A stretch of 64,000 nt of DNA from Lutjanus erythropterus. Lineage: Eukaryota > Chordata > Actinopteri > Lutjaniformes > Lutjanidae. Position 1 is the first letter of the stretch; each line of letters starts with the position of its first letter. The DNA lies in assembly GCA_020091685.1 (NCBI GenBank), contig CM034613.1, forward strand, positions 10,634,331 through 10,698,330, given 5' to 3'. Positions 34,438 through 46,560 of the stretch are shown piece after piece. A program made the position numbers and the translations under genes. Below the pieces are notes generated by a model that saw nothing but the letters and a program-made list of their open reading frames with translations, had not been told where the DNA came from and searched no databases.

Positions 34438-35364
34438 GCTCAGACACACGTTGCTTTTGCAATACTGCTGTCCTGAGAAATCAGATAAATTTTATGATTC
34501 AGTTTATTCTTTCTGACTGCAGCTTGCAAAACCAGATGTTTTTCTTTTGTTTTAACCTGTGTGTGTTTGTGTCTTTGTGTGTGTGAGTGCATGTGTGCAC
34601 ACGTATATCGGTGTGTCTGAGTGTGTGTCCACGGGCTGTCACCCCCCTGACATGAAGTGTACCGCATGAAGAGTAACAGTCTGAGTCAACAGCATGAAAG
34701 AACGCATCTGTTAATGACACTTGATGTAAAGACTACACTGTGTGTGTGTCTGTGTGTGACAGAGAAGGAGTGTGTGTGTGTTCAGCTCTATTCACTAACA
34801 CTTCCACTAGTACATTTCCTGTAACACAGTGATTAGAATTAGTACAATTATTACAACTGCTGCTTTCTCATTGTATGATGGGGTGCACATAGTTATCACA
34901 GCTGTTTGCAGCTGCAGAGACGCAGGGTTTGATGGTGGCACCTCTGGCTCGATCAGAAACACCAGTGACGTGTTCGGTCGTCATGCAGATTACAACTTAA
35001 TGGGATAGCATGAACCTCCCACGAAAACAAACATCCAGTGTTGTGAAGGCTCACTGTTTTGAAAACACACACTCCCCTTGTAGTAACATGCAAACCCTAA
35101 CCCATAACCCTAACAACTGTAAGAAGAGTGTGTATTTTTTCAGAACAATGGGAGCAATTTGTGTTTGTTTCCAGAATAACAGGCCGTCGGACAAATGGGT
35201 TTAATCGGTTTAGGTTTAGGAAAAGATCATGGTTTGAGTTAAAAAACGTATGTTACTTTCATCAGTTAAGTTAGATACATAAGTTCAAAGCAGTGGGTGT
35301 TTTGTTTTCAGGAAAACAGGCTGTTGGAAAAATGGGTATAACAGGTTTAAGCAAAGCAAAAAGT
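33861..35364. other. Intron stretch with (AC)12 and TG runs
   Basis: (AC)12 at 34,414-34,437; imperfect TG runs at about 34,558-34,625 and 34,738-34,780; pyrimidine tract at about 34,140-34,320. A short CCCTAACCCATAACCCTAAC stretch at about 35,093-35,112 is telomere-like by chance or from an old repeat. No gene is supported. Confidence 0.5.
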
Positions 35365-35478
35365 CTTTGTACAGTATTCAATTGAATACAAGTCGAAAAT
35401 TTGATTTGCAAATCATTGCATTCTTTTTTTTATTTACGTTTTACACAACATCCCAACTTATCTGGAATCGGGGTTATA
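35365..35478 (-). mobile_element. Solo terminal piece of the Tc1-like family
   Basis: Contains ACAGTATTCAATTGAATAC, GATTTGCAAATCATTGCATTC, TTTTACACAACATCCCAAC and GGAATCGGGGTTATA, the terminal block of the family. It lacks everything else. Confidence 0.65.
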
Positions 35479-35639
35479 CAAACTGCAAGATGTAAACAGA
35501 ATTAATTGTACAATATAGGCCTAAGTGTGTATTTGCGTGTGTGTTTTGTGTCTGTGTGTGTGTTGCATAGTAACTAGTGTGCACTAGGGCCTGTCATAAC
35601 TACCCCACACCACTGGGACCTTATGCGGTGATAGCTGTG

Positions 35640-35850
35640 TATTTTCTGACCCGTGCTGTCAGGACTCTGCGTCTCCCTCCTGGAGGTACAGTATTTAAGT
35701 CAGACACAGCTGTAGGAAAGGTGTTTGATGTTTGATGTGTCTTCCCTCTGTGAGAAGACACCTTTTGTATGTCATGAACCTGTGTTGGCGTGCATTTCAC
35801 TTCCTGCACACTGTAAAGCGCAGGAGGGCTCCCCTTTGTGCTCCCTGCTC
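35640..35850 (-). repeat. Unrecognised dispersed repeat, copy 1
   Basis: Shares GCTCGATGTG/GTTTGATGTG, TTTGTATGTCATGAA..CTGTGTTGGCGTGCATTTCAC and AGTGCAG/GCACACTG words with 39,065-39,240 in the same order and orientation. The minus-strand frames of the two copies are also alike (TPTQVHDIQKVS vs TPTQLYDKHKVS), but both lack conserved context and I do not call a gene. Class unknown. Confidence 0.45.
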
Positions 35851-37894
35851 TTACCTCACAGCTGCGACTGCTAATGCTAATTCTGCTGCTACTAATTTTC
35901 ACTGCCAGCATCATGCATGTATGTATATACAGTATATAGTCATTTACCACAAGTGCAGAATAACAACAAAAATACATCACAAATCATAACACTGATTTGA
36001 CATCTGGGCAGATCTCTTTTAGGAGTCTTTACTGAGTCCTGATTTTTGATTTTGAAATGTTGCTTCAGTGTTATAAAGACCTCAGCTATCATTTGAAATC
36101 TGTTGCCAGATGAGGTCATTTAGTGGGTGTGTGGCGTGCTATAACATGCAAATAATAAGACTTAATAAGATCTTAACTGTACCATGACCACACACTAAAA
36201 CACCACCTTTGCCGCACCCAAACCTTTAATCACTTGCTGCACACTAAAGTGCTGCATGAAATCATAGACATTTATTGTATTTAAAAAGGTTTTTTTTTTT
36301 TTTTTTAAAAAAAAAAAGGGGAAAGAAAAACATTTGCAACAATAAAGATTACTTTAATCTAAGATTCGTTCTAATCAGAGTTTTGCAAAACTAATTGTGA
36401 AATATGCAAATCCAGACTTAAGCACAGCTCTGTTGCACAATCTCTTTTTAGTAAATCCAATTTTAGTGATGTAAACTGAAAATAAATAGTTTAATTAATA
36501 TGGAGATGTTTGCTTATCTAAAGTAAATTTGAATGCTGTTGGGAACTAATAATTATAGTAGAGGCTAAAAAGTTAACAAAAGGTTATATTGTTTGCAAGC
36601 TAGTTAAAACATCAGCAAATCATTATATTGTTTGCTAGCTAGCCAAAAAGATGGTTAGCCTAGTTAGCCTACTCATGACAGCGCAGCAGAGAATCATTTC
36701 ACTCAATCCATTGGAGTTTAATGTTTTAATGCAACAGAAATTAATTTAATCGAGGTTAAGAGTAAAAACTAAATTGAGATTTGAAGAGGTTTAAATTGAA
36801 TCTGTCTTCGTTGGTGCAACATGTATATGTATGTATGTGTATATATATGTATGTATTAAGGGATTTTTTTGGGTCAGATGTGATTGAAATCGTTGGCATG
36901 TCAGAGAGGGTCACTGACTTATTGGTAAACCTTACTGGAAACTGAGTCAGAGCTAAACCGAGAGAGTAGAGTGAGACGGAGAGAGAACAAGAGTACACTG
37001 GCAGGAGGGTGACTGTACTGGAAGGATGTGGCTTCCCTTCTAAAAACAACACGTTTTATTTTTACATCTGCATGTGTATGTGTGTGTGTGAGGTTTGTCA
37101 TTATGAAAACAACACAGACAGATTTAATCGTACACAGGCAAACAGATATTACAGCATGGGTATATAGATGAATAGACAGATAGATACTGTAGATAGATAA
37201 TTGAGCAGAAGTGGGAACTTAGCTACAAATGAATTTCCTCCTCTTAGATTTGTATCGAATATTTTCTCTGAAGAATGTAAAATATCAGGGGATTAACCCT
37301 CTTTTCTTTTCTTCTGCCTTACTCACTCCTTCCATTCCTCCATCTCAACTCTATCCTCTACTCTGTCTACTCAGCTTTCACACTACTGTTTTACTACAGT
37401 GCTGTGGTGCATGACTCAGCAATGCAAAGGCACAATGGTTTCATTAGAATTGTTTTATTATGACTCTGAAGATGCACTATAGGCGTAAAAGAAAACAATT
37501 AAAAGTTGAATGGATGTGTGGGAAAAGTGTATCTTTGTTTATCATTTGTCTTTCTTTCTGTCATTTCATTTAAATTTTATCTCCCAATAGAAATTAATGT
37601 TTGACAAAATGACTCAACAACTCAAGGTCCACTCAGTAGAATTTTCATAGAATTTTAAACTGTATCTTATGATCTTGATCCGTGTGTGGAGTCTCTTAGG
37701 ACTTCATCCTTGACCTAGGAAATAGTACTCTGGCAAAACAGTACTGGCTTAAGATCCACTCACTAGCATTTTCAAACTGAGTTTTCAGCTGTAGTGGATG
37801 GGAGTCTTATAGCCAACATGTTTACATCTAAATGAATGAATAGGTTGATTGCCAGTGACTCCCAAATTGACATGACCATTGGAGAGTACCAGTG
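35851..37894. other. Intron stretch with T17A11 run, no gene
   Basis: A T17 run abuts an A11 run at 36,290-36,317, a self-complementary low-complexity spot. An ATGTATG-type run lies at 36,822-36,855. The rest is AT-rich. Confidence 0.5.
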
Positions 37895-38050
37895 ACAGTT
37901 TTACCGGACCTTTGCTTTAGTGGACCATTGTTAAACTGGACCTTCGTTGAACAAGACATTCCCCATACTGGACCTCTGTCATACTTGACCAGATCTTTGT
38001 TGGACCAGACCTTCATTGGACCAGACCTTTGTCACACCTGATCTTCATAA
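37895..38050 (+). repeat. Short-period minisatellite, GGACCAGACCTTTGT units
   Basis: About eight degenerate units of 15-20 bp (TGGACCATTGTTAAAC, TGGACCTTCGTTGAAC, TTGGACCAGACCTTTGT) in one orientation. No coding role. Confidence 0.65.
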
Positions 38051-39064
38051 TCACATTTCATGTTGTGAAACGGTTAGGAAAATATCATTGTGACTTACGT
38101 ATGCCAATTCAAATAAGTCAACACTGATTTTTGGTGTCACACAGGACTCAAACAGTGGTCTCCTTGGTTTAAGTCTGGGTGGGTTTGATCCAATCATGCA
38201 TCCTGACCTCCTCCTTCCTACAAAGACTTTGTCACTCTTTATACTACAGTATGTCAACTGTTTCAAATTTATCTGATGGTCTTCATTAGTTGATGGGAGT
38301 CTCTTAAGACTTCTTTTCTTGATTTGGGCAATATGCCCTTATACCTAAACAATTGAATAGGTTGAAAGTTTGTTATGGAACTTTTGCCCAGTAACATAAT
38401 ATGAATAAAATAATAATAGCTACTGAGGTCCATCTCCATGACAACCAAGCACAGGCACTCTAGGAAAAGCCGGTAAGGGGACCTTGAGATGACTTTGTTT
38501 GTTAAACTACAGTTTCCAAGGTCAAGAATGGACTAAGAAGCTTTAACAATAGAGAAAAAACATTTTGAGTCACTACAAAGGCAAACTGCTGGGGCAGCAA
38601 AGCAGTATATGTGGAGACACATATCAAAATACGTATTTGTCATTTTGTGTGTCACACAACACTAACACAAGTTGTAGTGTTATGTTTCAGGTACAGCTGC
38701 TAAATGCAAATCGTTTTAAAATAAACTAATTCAAATAAAGAGTGGGCTGGAGCGTTTCAGATATGAACTCTCACCAGCCTTTTAGAAACACCTATCTTTA
38801 GCATATCGTGTTATAAACAAATGAGATATTATTTTTATTCTGTTGCAAATTTGGCAACTGTAGGCACTATGTTAAAGACCAACTAACTCTGTTTCAGTCT
38901 CTCTGTGATGTGGTCACACACAAAGGTCATAACAGTGATTTGTCAAATTTGATCATTCTTTTGTATTTCTCATATTTGGAAATACTACAGAAGCCTTTTC
39001 TCCATGTTTATTCAGCACGCATGGGTCAAAATATGTTCCATCATTCCTCTATCATTCCCCTGTT
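38051..39064. other. Intron stretch, no feature
   Basis: AT-rich intron sequence. No recognised repeat core, exon or RNA gene. Confidence 0.45.
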
Positions 39065-39240
39065 CCAGACCTGTGGTTTATAGCTCTGACAGGGCTGAAG
39101 AAAAGTGCTCGATGTGCCTGAGCTCTGCTTTGAGTGCAGAGACCTTGTGTTTGTCATAAAGCTGCGTTGGCGTGTGCCTCACTGTGTTTACGCTCAGTGC
39201 AGTAAGTCGACAGTGTGACTGAGGAGAAATGCAGCTTGTA
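39065..39240 (-). repeat. Unrecognised dispersed repeat, copy 2
   Basis: Counterpart of 35,640-35,850; includes GTGCTCGATGTGCCTGAG, CTTGTGTTTGTCATAAAGC and GCGTTGGCGTGTGCCTCAC. The class is not identified. Confidence 0.45.
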
Positions 39241-39714
39241 CTGATGGCGAAAGAGGTAAAGAGCGTCATAGTTTTTTTAAATTCCTGATTTATGCAAGGT
39301 AAATTATTATTTTTGTGCCAGTATCACTGACTCAGTTGTAGATTAATCTGAAGATGTCCAGCATTGTTTTCTTTTGAATCACAAGTGAAATATTTTTTTA
39401 TTGGGTTAACAAATTCATGGTTTCAACAAGTTGATTTTCCCATTGGTTATAATAACACAATAAGAAGCATCAGTAGGCCGTTTTAGTTGATTCCTTAACC
39501 TAATATTGTAAGATAATTAAAACCCAAACTGCTTGTTTTGTCCAACCAGCAGTGCAAAACTCAAATTCAGGCATAAGTCTGGAGGGGTTCGTGCATTTTT
39601 TTTACTTTTCTCTTTAGAAAATCACATTCTCCGTTGAGTAATCAATTAATCCATTGATCTTTCAGCATTAATTCCAGTTTTTTATTTTTTATGCTTCAGC
39701 ACCTGTGTCAGTTG

Positions 39715-40140
39715 TGGAAAGAGGCATTATATCCTTCAAACTTGGCACAAATGTTCACCTGGACTCAAGGCTGAACTGATTAGATTTTGGTGGACAAAGT
39801 TCAAGGTTGCCTCGACCTCAAGTGTCCCCCATTCTCATTAACAGGATATCTCAGGAACACCTGAGATAGATTCACTTCAGATTTGGCACAAACGTCCACT
39901 TGGACTCAAGGACAAACTGGTTAGAAATTGGCATTTAAAAGTCAAAGTTTTTGGCTATAACTCAAGGATTTCTACACTAATTATGACAAAACTATAAAAG
40001 GCTCAAAGGGAAGACAGTATGTTTCTCACTGAAAATTATTCACATACACTGTGCAAAAAAAAAAAATCACTTAATATCTAGCCCTTGTCTTCACAAATAC
40101 AGATGTAATCTGCAAAAACAAGTTGGTGGAGGCGTACAAC
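39715..40140 (+). repeat. Hormone-response-motif repeat, decayed copy
   Basis: Two units of CTTGGCACAAAYGTYCACYTGGACTCAAGG and TTAGATTTTGGTGGACAAAGTTCAAGG, ending GGTGGAGGCGTACAACTGTGAGGTGGTAAT as in the copy at 51.5 kb. No intact AGGTCAnnnTGACCT remains here. Confidence 0.7.
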
Positions 40141-41027
40141 TGTGAGGTGGTAATTCTAGCCACGTAGAGGTTGAGACAAGATATTGGCTGAAGATAGTGA
40201 ACAATCAAATCCTGTCTCAGCCCCTGTAGACTCTGTACTTCCTGTGTACATTTGGCTGCCTAACTTCTTGCTGGCATCCGCTTCTGACACCTTCATTTCA
40301 TTGAAAAACATCCAGCGAATCTACAGGATCTCATTAGAGAAGATGAGGATGCCCTTGTGTTTGACTTTATGACTCAAGCCTATGACTGTGGCAAATTTGA
40401 TTGCACAACTCTTGCTTAGTCCAGCTTTTAAACTCTGCATTTTGTTGATACACCCTATCACATTTAATCTAATTGCTGATGCCTCCTTTTTCTTCATTTA
40501 AGTGTCCTTTTAACCTCAGCCAGAAGTGCTTTTTAAAATAATTTTCACTGTGCACTTGGCTTAGTTGGCCTGCAGAGGCTTTCCAAGCTTGGAATGAGGC
40601 TTCCTCCCCCTGCGACTCAGGCCAAGGACACAACTGGCACAAAAAGATGAGGGCAAGACGATTTATAATCATATTAGGAAGGAGCGCTTACCCAGCCCGA
40701 AGTCGCACAAACGCCAATTTCTCTCCATTTCCATCTCTATCTCGCTCCCTGACTCTGCCTTTTGTCTCTTGCTGCCTCTGCGTCTGCCACTCTCTCTTTC
40801 CTTAGTCATCAAGCTTAAAGCTGAGCCAGACAGTGAATCATATTAAGAGTTAGAGGTATTGGCAAGTTATCAGAAAGACAACAAATGCCCCCCATTTCTT
40901 TTTCTTTTTTTTTTTTCTTAGCTTCCCAATCTGGATAATGAAACAGCACACAATCTTGCACAAATTGGACTCATATACTGTAAGTGCACCACACACATAC
41001 CCCAAAATAGCCCCTAATACCAGGCCT
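40141..41027. other. Intron stretch with a CNE-like block
   Basis: 40,440-40,700 is non-repetitive with paired NFI-type TTGGC half-sites (ACTTGGCTTAGTTGGCC) and AT-rich homeodomain-like words. A small frame at 40,184 is open for 62 codons but resembles nothing I know. Confidence 0.3.
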
Positions 41028-41530
41028 GGTGGGTAACAAATTACATGCATTAGGATTATGTAATTACAAAAAAGGTAACTGTAATCCATTAAAGTTACAG
41101 GAGAAAAAGACAATCAGATTACAATTACATTTAGTAAAATGGAGATTATTTAGCAGAATTACAATTTTAAAATACATTTCAACACAAAGAACGATATACT
41201 ACCACATGCAGTTTGTACACATTACAACACATACACTTATGATAATAGCTACGTAACAAAGTACATTTAAATCCCCAAAATTACCAGTGTTGATGTAAAT
41301 GTACATTTGTGCATAACAAAAGAAGGAATATCTGAACAAACAACTAAAATAATGAACATAAAACATTTTATTAGGCTAAACAACATCAACATATTTGGTC
41401 CCAAAGTGATGGAATATAGTCAAGTTACATTGCTTTAATATTGTGATATTTGGTTTAGGTTACTGATTACATTTTTACAAGTAATTGGTAACTGAGAGAG
41501 TACATTTTTAAAGTAACCCCTCCCAGCCCT
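41028..41530. mobile_element. GTAACTGTAATCCATTA-type MITE
   Basis: Starts GGTAACAAATTACATG and ends TTTTTAAAGTAACCCCTCCCAGCCC. Its left segment (ATTATGTAATTAC..AACTGTAATCCATTA..AATCAGATTACAATTACATTTAGTAAA) is nearly the same as 57,645-57,790. No frame. Confidence 0.6.
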
Positions 41531-41940
41531 ACCTAATGCACACAAACCTACGCTCAAATACACACCCAAACCTCTTCACATGTACCCACACGTTTAGAAA
41601 AAAGGGCTTTACCAGGAAAGAAACTCATGTTTGAAAAAAAAAGAAGAAAAAGCCACATCCTTTGAGGTGCAGCGCAGGGGCCGAGGGAGTTCTCTAAACA
41701 AAGAGCTGATCGAATAACACCGTAAACAATGAGAGAAGAAGAAGAAGAAGAAGAAGGAGTGGACGCAGAGAGAAAAAGAGAAGAAGAAGATGGAGAGGAG
41801 AGTAGTGTGTGTTTAGTGGGTGTAACGGAGGCAAGGTGCTGCTGTTTAGTGCAGAGTTCTTTTGTATTTAAAGTAGGTCTGTGTGTGTGTGTGTTGGTAT
41901 TTCATTTTCAACACCAAAAGAAAGAAGTGTCCTACTTACC

Positions 41941-41942
<2 letters not shown>
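41531..41942. other. Intron stretch with GAA-rich tract
   Basis: An (AGA/GAA)n tract at about 41,727-41,790 gives a Glu-rich frame that is compositional. No gene. Confidence 0.5.
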
Positions 41943-42031
<89 letters not shown>

Positions 42032-42043
42032 GTGTTTGTGTGT
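41943..42043. repeat. (TG)n array, (TG)34 then interrupted
   Basis: Pure TG from 41,943 to 42,010, then TG blocks broken by single TTTG interruptions to 42,043. The long frames here on both strands are repeat translations. Confidence 0.9.
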
Positions 42044-42154
42044 AACCCCTCACACAGACGCACACCATACTAGAAGAGCAGTGTGGTAAATCTGCTCGTG
42101 AAGATTGCAGCTCGTGAATCCAGCCTGTATGTGGCTTCCTGAGTGGAAGTATGT

Positions 42155-42158
<4 letters not shown>

Positions 42159-42196
<38 letters not shown>
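42159..42196. repeat. (TG)19 microsatellite
   Basis: A pure 38-nt TG run about 120 bp after the larger array. Confidence 0.9.
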
Positions 42197-42197
<1 letters not shown>

Positions 42198-42639
42198 AAA
42201 CATGTAAATGCCAACATGATTTATCCCAGACACGTGTGTAGTGTATAAATAGCAGCATAACAAGCAGTATCTGTAAGTTTTCACATGAATAATGATAAAG
42301 CACATTGCTATATCACTGTAAACAAACAAGGACACGGTCAAGACGATTTGTGGCTTATAGTTGCAGCTAAAGTAGAAGACCACATTTCCCATGAAGAGTT
42401 GTGGCTCTTTCAAACAGAAATCAAAAAGATTGTCTTTGTCGTTGACGTTAGGGCTGCAAATAGTGATTATTTTTACTGTCTGGTGAGATTTTCACAGTAC
42501 GAAAACTGTGTTCCACAATAATTATTATCCGTTGCACTGACCCTCAAAGGAATGAAAACAGAAGGGTTTTTTGGTTGAACAAACACTTAATTATAATTTT
42601 ACAACTCTAATAAAGTATATTACAATATTATGTCATTAG

Positions 42640-42760
42640 ACATAGATCTTTGACCACCAAAATCAATTCATCCTTGAGTCCATGTTTTCCTCTGCCTTCT
42701 CAAGAACAGGACAGACGTGAGGTCACAGTGACCTTGACCTTTGACCACCAAAATCTTATC
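42640..42760 (-). repeat. Hormone-response-motif repeat, reverse copy
   Basis: Reads TGACCACCAAAATC..TCCTTGAGTCC..GAGGTCACAGTGACCTTGACCTTTGACCACC, the reverse complement of the family. A perfect AGGTCA-CAG-TGACCT lies at 42,720-42,734, followed by two further TGACC half-sites. Confidence 0.75.
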
Positions 42761-44870
42761 AGACGGAAAACAGAAAGACTGCAAGCGCAAAATCAGTTTC
42801 GATTTCATGGAGGTGTTAGTGGAAGAAGCAAATTTGTGGAGCTACAGCAAAAAAAAAAAAGTCAAGAACAACAGATAAAATTATGAGATCACAAGATCAG
42901 AGTTGGGAGACTGCAGGAGAGAGAAGTGCGCTGCGATAGAGACGCGCACCCCGCCAAAAAAACTCAGTTCAAATGTAAAGTTGGCGAGTTGGTCAGTGTT
43001 CATTTTCTTTAGACAACAGTGGCTGTGAATGTTCAGTTTCATTTGGCTGCAGATAGGCTGCAATAGATTTATGTTTAATCATGGTGTTTCTCTGCGTCAA
43101 GGATTACCGAATGAAAATAAAAATAAATACATCCCGCAAACAGCTCATGAGAAATGGCTTTCAATCACAGTTTCTCCTCCTCGCCACAATAACAGCAGCC
43201 ATCTGTGCGCACAATGAGGCGATTAGCACCTTCCTTTCAAACGTATTAAATACAGACGCAGTCACAACAAATTATTTTCCGGCCTGGTAAATGGCAGTGC
43301 GTGTGCTAAATTAGCCTGTTTGCATGTTCTCCTCCCAGTATTTTATATTATATTGATTAAGGCAAATGTACTAAGTGGACGGCGTGTGCTGTCTTCCACA
43401 TTCAAAAGACATCAGTCCTCACTGCGCACCGTTACTAGATCAGTTTACACATGTTTATACACACACATCTTTAGTAAATAGGCCCTATGTGGTCATTTCT
43501 ACCAAGTTTGAAGAAATGCTCACAAGGCGTTTTTGAGCCTTTTTTAAAAATTCTGAATCACAGAGGTCCTTCAGTGTACAGTCATGAATGTGTGCAAAAA
43601 GATTAGGCTGATCGGTCCAGTAATATTAGAGATAAGCTGCAGACAAGCTGCAGATCCATTAATCACACATGCACATATACGCAAGAAATCGCATGATCTC
43701 CTGCAGGCATAATACTGTCATTTGTTTACCTGTGGCTCTGTAACTCTGCACATCATCCATGTATAATTAGACAGTCATGGATTACAGTGGAGCATGAGGT
43801 GTTTAGTTTGTGCAAGTGTGTGCAGCACGGCTGCAGATGGCTGCATGCACATGATAAGATCATGACTAAATCCCCCACATCTGTGTGTGTGTGTGCAGCA
43901 GTGTGTTATTGTTGCTGAAGTGTAGGATTCCCTTCAGTGTGACGGAGGAATCAGAGACACACAGATGGAGCGCTGAGAGTCTTTTGCTTCTGTATGAAGC
44001 CACACACACACACACACACACACACGCACAGAGAGAAGTTTGTCATGCTTTCTGCACCGCCACTAACCACTCAGCGAACTCCTTTGTAGAATGTCTATTT
44101 TTGTCGCTGCATGTCTATGTTTGAGAAACGGAGCTTATTCTAGAAACAGGCTGTTACTGTATATGGTAAATCCCCAACCGTCTTCTCTTTGTTTATGCAT
44201 CAAGTTCCCTTTCTTTTTACTTCTCTCTTTCATCATTGTCTCTTTGCTGTTCTTGTTTTTGTCTCTTCTCCACTGATATTCTTTGCTTTCTCTTTCATTT
44301 GTTCTTTCTTGCTTGCTTTTTTCTCTTTCTTTCTCTTTCCGTGACTTTCATTTTTGCTCTTTTCGTCTTCCTTTCTGTTTTTTCTCTTTTTTTCGCCCCA
44401 TCTTGCTCCGTCTCTTTTTCACTTTGCTGGTCACTGCAGAAGTTTGTCAGTGTGAGTGTACACACATGCTGTGCAGCAATCTGTTGCCTGTCAGATCAAG
44501 ACACATAAACACAAACTGGCTTCCATGTGAATATGCTGGGATACTTTAAGTATAAGCACAAACAAACACACACACGCCTGCATACACCCACCTGTTATGC
44601 AAGCGACAGAGGGGAAGAGATCATGTTGTTAGCAAGCTTCAACACACCTCTTTCTCAATCTGCCTGTTAGTCTTGTACTTTCTTTAGTTGTCCTTCTTCC
44701 TTCATTCTCTAAATCTTTTCCTTACCATGGTGTTCACTGCCTCCTTAAGTTATTAAAAAGATTCTTACCAGTTATTAATATTCTTTAATGGTCTCCTCCA
44801 TGTTTTAAAAGTTTCATTGTGGGCCCGAGGCACACCAGAGGACGACCCAGATCACCTGTATTCATATCTA
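42761..44870. other. Intron stretch with CNE-like block, CA run and pyrimidine tract
   Basis: 43,020-43,330 is balanced and non-repetitive. AC run at about 44,002-44,024. A pyrimidine-rich tract at 44,196-44,430 (TTTCTCTTTCTTTCTC-like) produces spurious Phe/Leu/Ser frames. No gene is supported. Confidence 0.4.
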
Positions 44871-44965
44871 GAGCTGCAACAATCACTTGTTAAATGAATT
44901 GCCAGCTAACCAATTAATAATCATTTAGCAACGGATTAATTGATGATGAAAATAATCATCATATC
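44871..44965. mobile_element. hAT-like MITE terminal fragment
   Basis: TAGAGCTGCAACAATCAC..AACCAATTAATAATC..AACGGATTAATTGATGATGAAAATAATC is the terminal region of the GGGCTGCAACTAACGATT family. Confidence 0.5.
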
Positions 44966-45443
44966 TTTACCAGTGGAGGCAACCGGTCATCTATTAGCCA
45001 GTCAGTTTTAGGCATCAGTCAGTCAAATTTGAAAATTTCCCCATGATGGGTCTAATAAAGGAATATTTTATCTTAAATTCATGAATAACTTTTTAAATAG
45101 TTGTATGTTGCGACAATAAAATCCCACAGCACAGCAGTGTGCCTCGGCACCACTGTTGTAAGGTATATAAAATAATTGTCTGATAGTTCATCAGTTGGCT
45201 GGTTACACATGTATTACAGGTTATTGTGCTTCATACACACTCTGCCAACAGCTTTTGTACCTCACAGTCGGGATAAACAATGAATCTAAATGTGGGAACG
45301 TTTCCTCTAGAAAGGCAACAAAGTCAATGCTCCTCTTCAGTTTAATAGCAGTTCTAACACTACGCTGTACCACATTAAGAACAAGCACCTGGCTGTCATA
45401 TCTGAGGATATCTTGCATTTCTTTTTTAAAAATAAGCTGGTTA

Positions 45444-45640
45444 TGGGCGGCTCTGTTGGTAGAGCGTCAGCCCCATGACATGGAGGCTGTGAGTCCTCTG
45501 CAGTGGCCACTGGTTCAACTCCCGCCTGCAGCCCAATGCTGCATGTCGTCCCCTCTCTCTTCACCCTGTTTCCTGTCTGCTTTTTATCTGTCCTATTTAA
45601 TAAAGGCAAAAAAACACAAAAACATAACTTAAAGAAAATA
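45444..45640 (+). mobile_element. tRNA-derived SINE with target-site duplication
   Basis: The head has an A-box-like CTGTTGGTAGAGCG and a B-box GGTTCAACTCC, followed by the CTGCATGTCGTCCCCTCTCT and AATAAAGGCAAAAA tail found on a common teleost SINE. It is flanked by AAAAATAAGCTGGTTA (45,428-45,443) and AAAAATAAGCCAGTTA (45,641-45,656), a 16-bp target-site duplication with 14 matches. Confidence 0.85.
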
Positions 45641-46189
45641 AAAAATAAGCCAGTTAGTTAGCGGTGAATGGGTGTTGGGCTATCAAAAGCAAAAATCAAC
45701 CAAAACTGACATCCCCAGTGTCTGATATAAAAAGAAAGTTCAGTAACCTTTACACATATTATGATAGATACAATAAAACTGACATGGAATCATGTTATAG
45801 TTAAATTATGCTTCATGTTTTCACATTTGAATGCAATGAAAAATCCATTAAAAATCATTTTACGTAAGTTAAGTAAAGCAGGCAGCGATAAGAGTGGCAC
45901 CACTTCCCTCTGTGGTTACACAACATGTTTCCAGTTTACATGATGTGACCATGAAAAGCTGATATGACACAGAAACTGTCCTGGTTAATGTACAGCAGGT
46001 GGCCGCCCACATGAACATAACGCAGAATAACCAGCCTACATACAAAAATACACACGTACTGTAATGCTGAGCTTCCTACACCTCCACCATCAGAGCTGAA
46101 CACAGGCTGTATGGAGGACTGAAACTGCCAAAATTAAGAATAAATAAATGAGATAAATAATTAATAAATAAATGACTCAATAAATCAAT
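45641..46189. other. Intron stretch, no feature
   Basis: AT-rich sequence ending in an AATAAATAA-type run at 46,138-46,190. No gene. Confidence 0.45.
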
Positions 46190-46560
46190 CCATATGCCCT
46201 ATTTATTTACGTCCCCATTTACTTTTAATTAACTTTTTTATATCCTTGAATTCCCCTCTGTTTATTTCTGAGTTTGCTTTTTACATTTCTTTGTCTATTT
46301 CCTTTTTTTTTACATTTGTGAAAATGTAACATAAATGGAAAATGGAAAATGAAATACAGAAAAAATGCTAAAAGTAAATGGAAATACTCAAAAGAAATGT
46401 AAAAACTAATTGGAAACATTACAAGAAATGTAACAGCAAATGGATATACACACAGGAATTTAAAACATAAATAAAAAAATAAACAAAAAAGTAAAAAGCA
46501 AATAGAAATACATATGGTCGCATAGATAAAATAATAAAAATGTAGTCGTATCTGATCCAC
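46190..46560. repeat. Minisatellite that switches orientation
   Basis: The left half is T-rich (TTTTTACATTTCTTTG, TTTATTTCTGAG). From about 46,315 the right half is A-rich with complementary units (AAAAGAAATGTAAAA, AAATGGAAATAC). The two halves are inverted copies of the same short unit. Confidence 0.6.

Noticed and set aside
35093-35112. Interstitial telomeric repeat
   Set aside because: Only about two and a half imperfect CCCTAA units; likely chance.
40184-40372. Small coding exon (62 codons)
   Set aside because: Non-ATG opening, no splice acceptor or donor of quality, no resemblance to known proteins.
41868-42413. 181-residue minus-strand open frame
   Set aside because: Mostly His/Thr repeats translated from the (TG)n arrays; no domain, no splice context.
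45444-45540. True tRNA gene
   Set aside because: A and B boxes are present, but the sequence does not fold as a full cloverleaf by eye, carries a SINE tail and has a target-site duplication.
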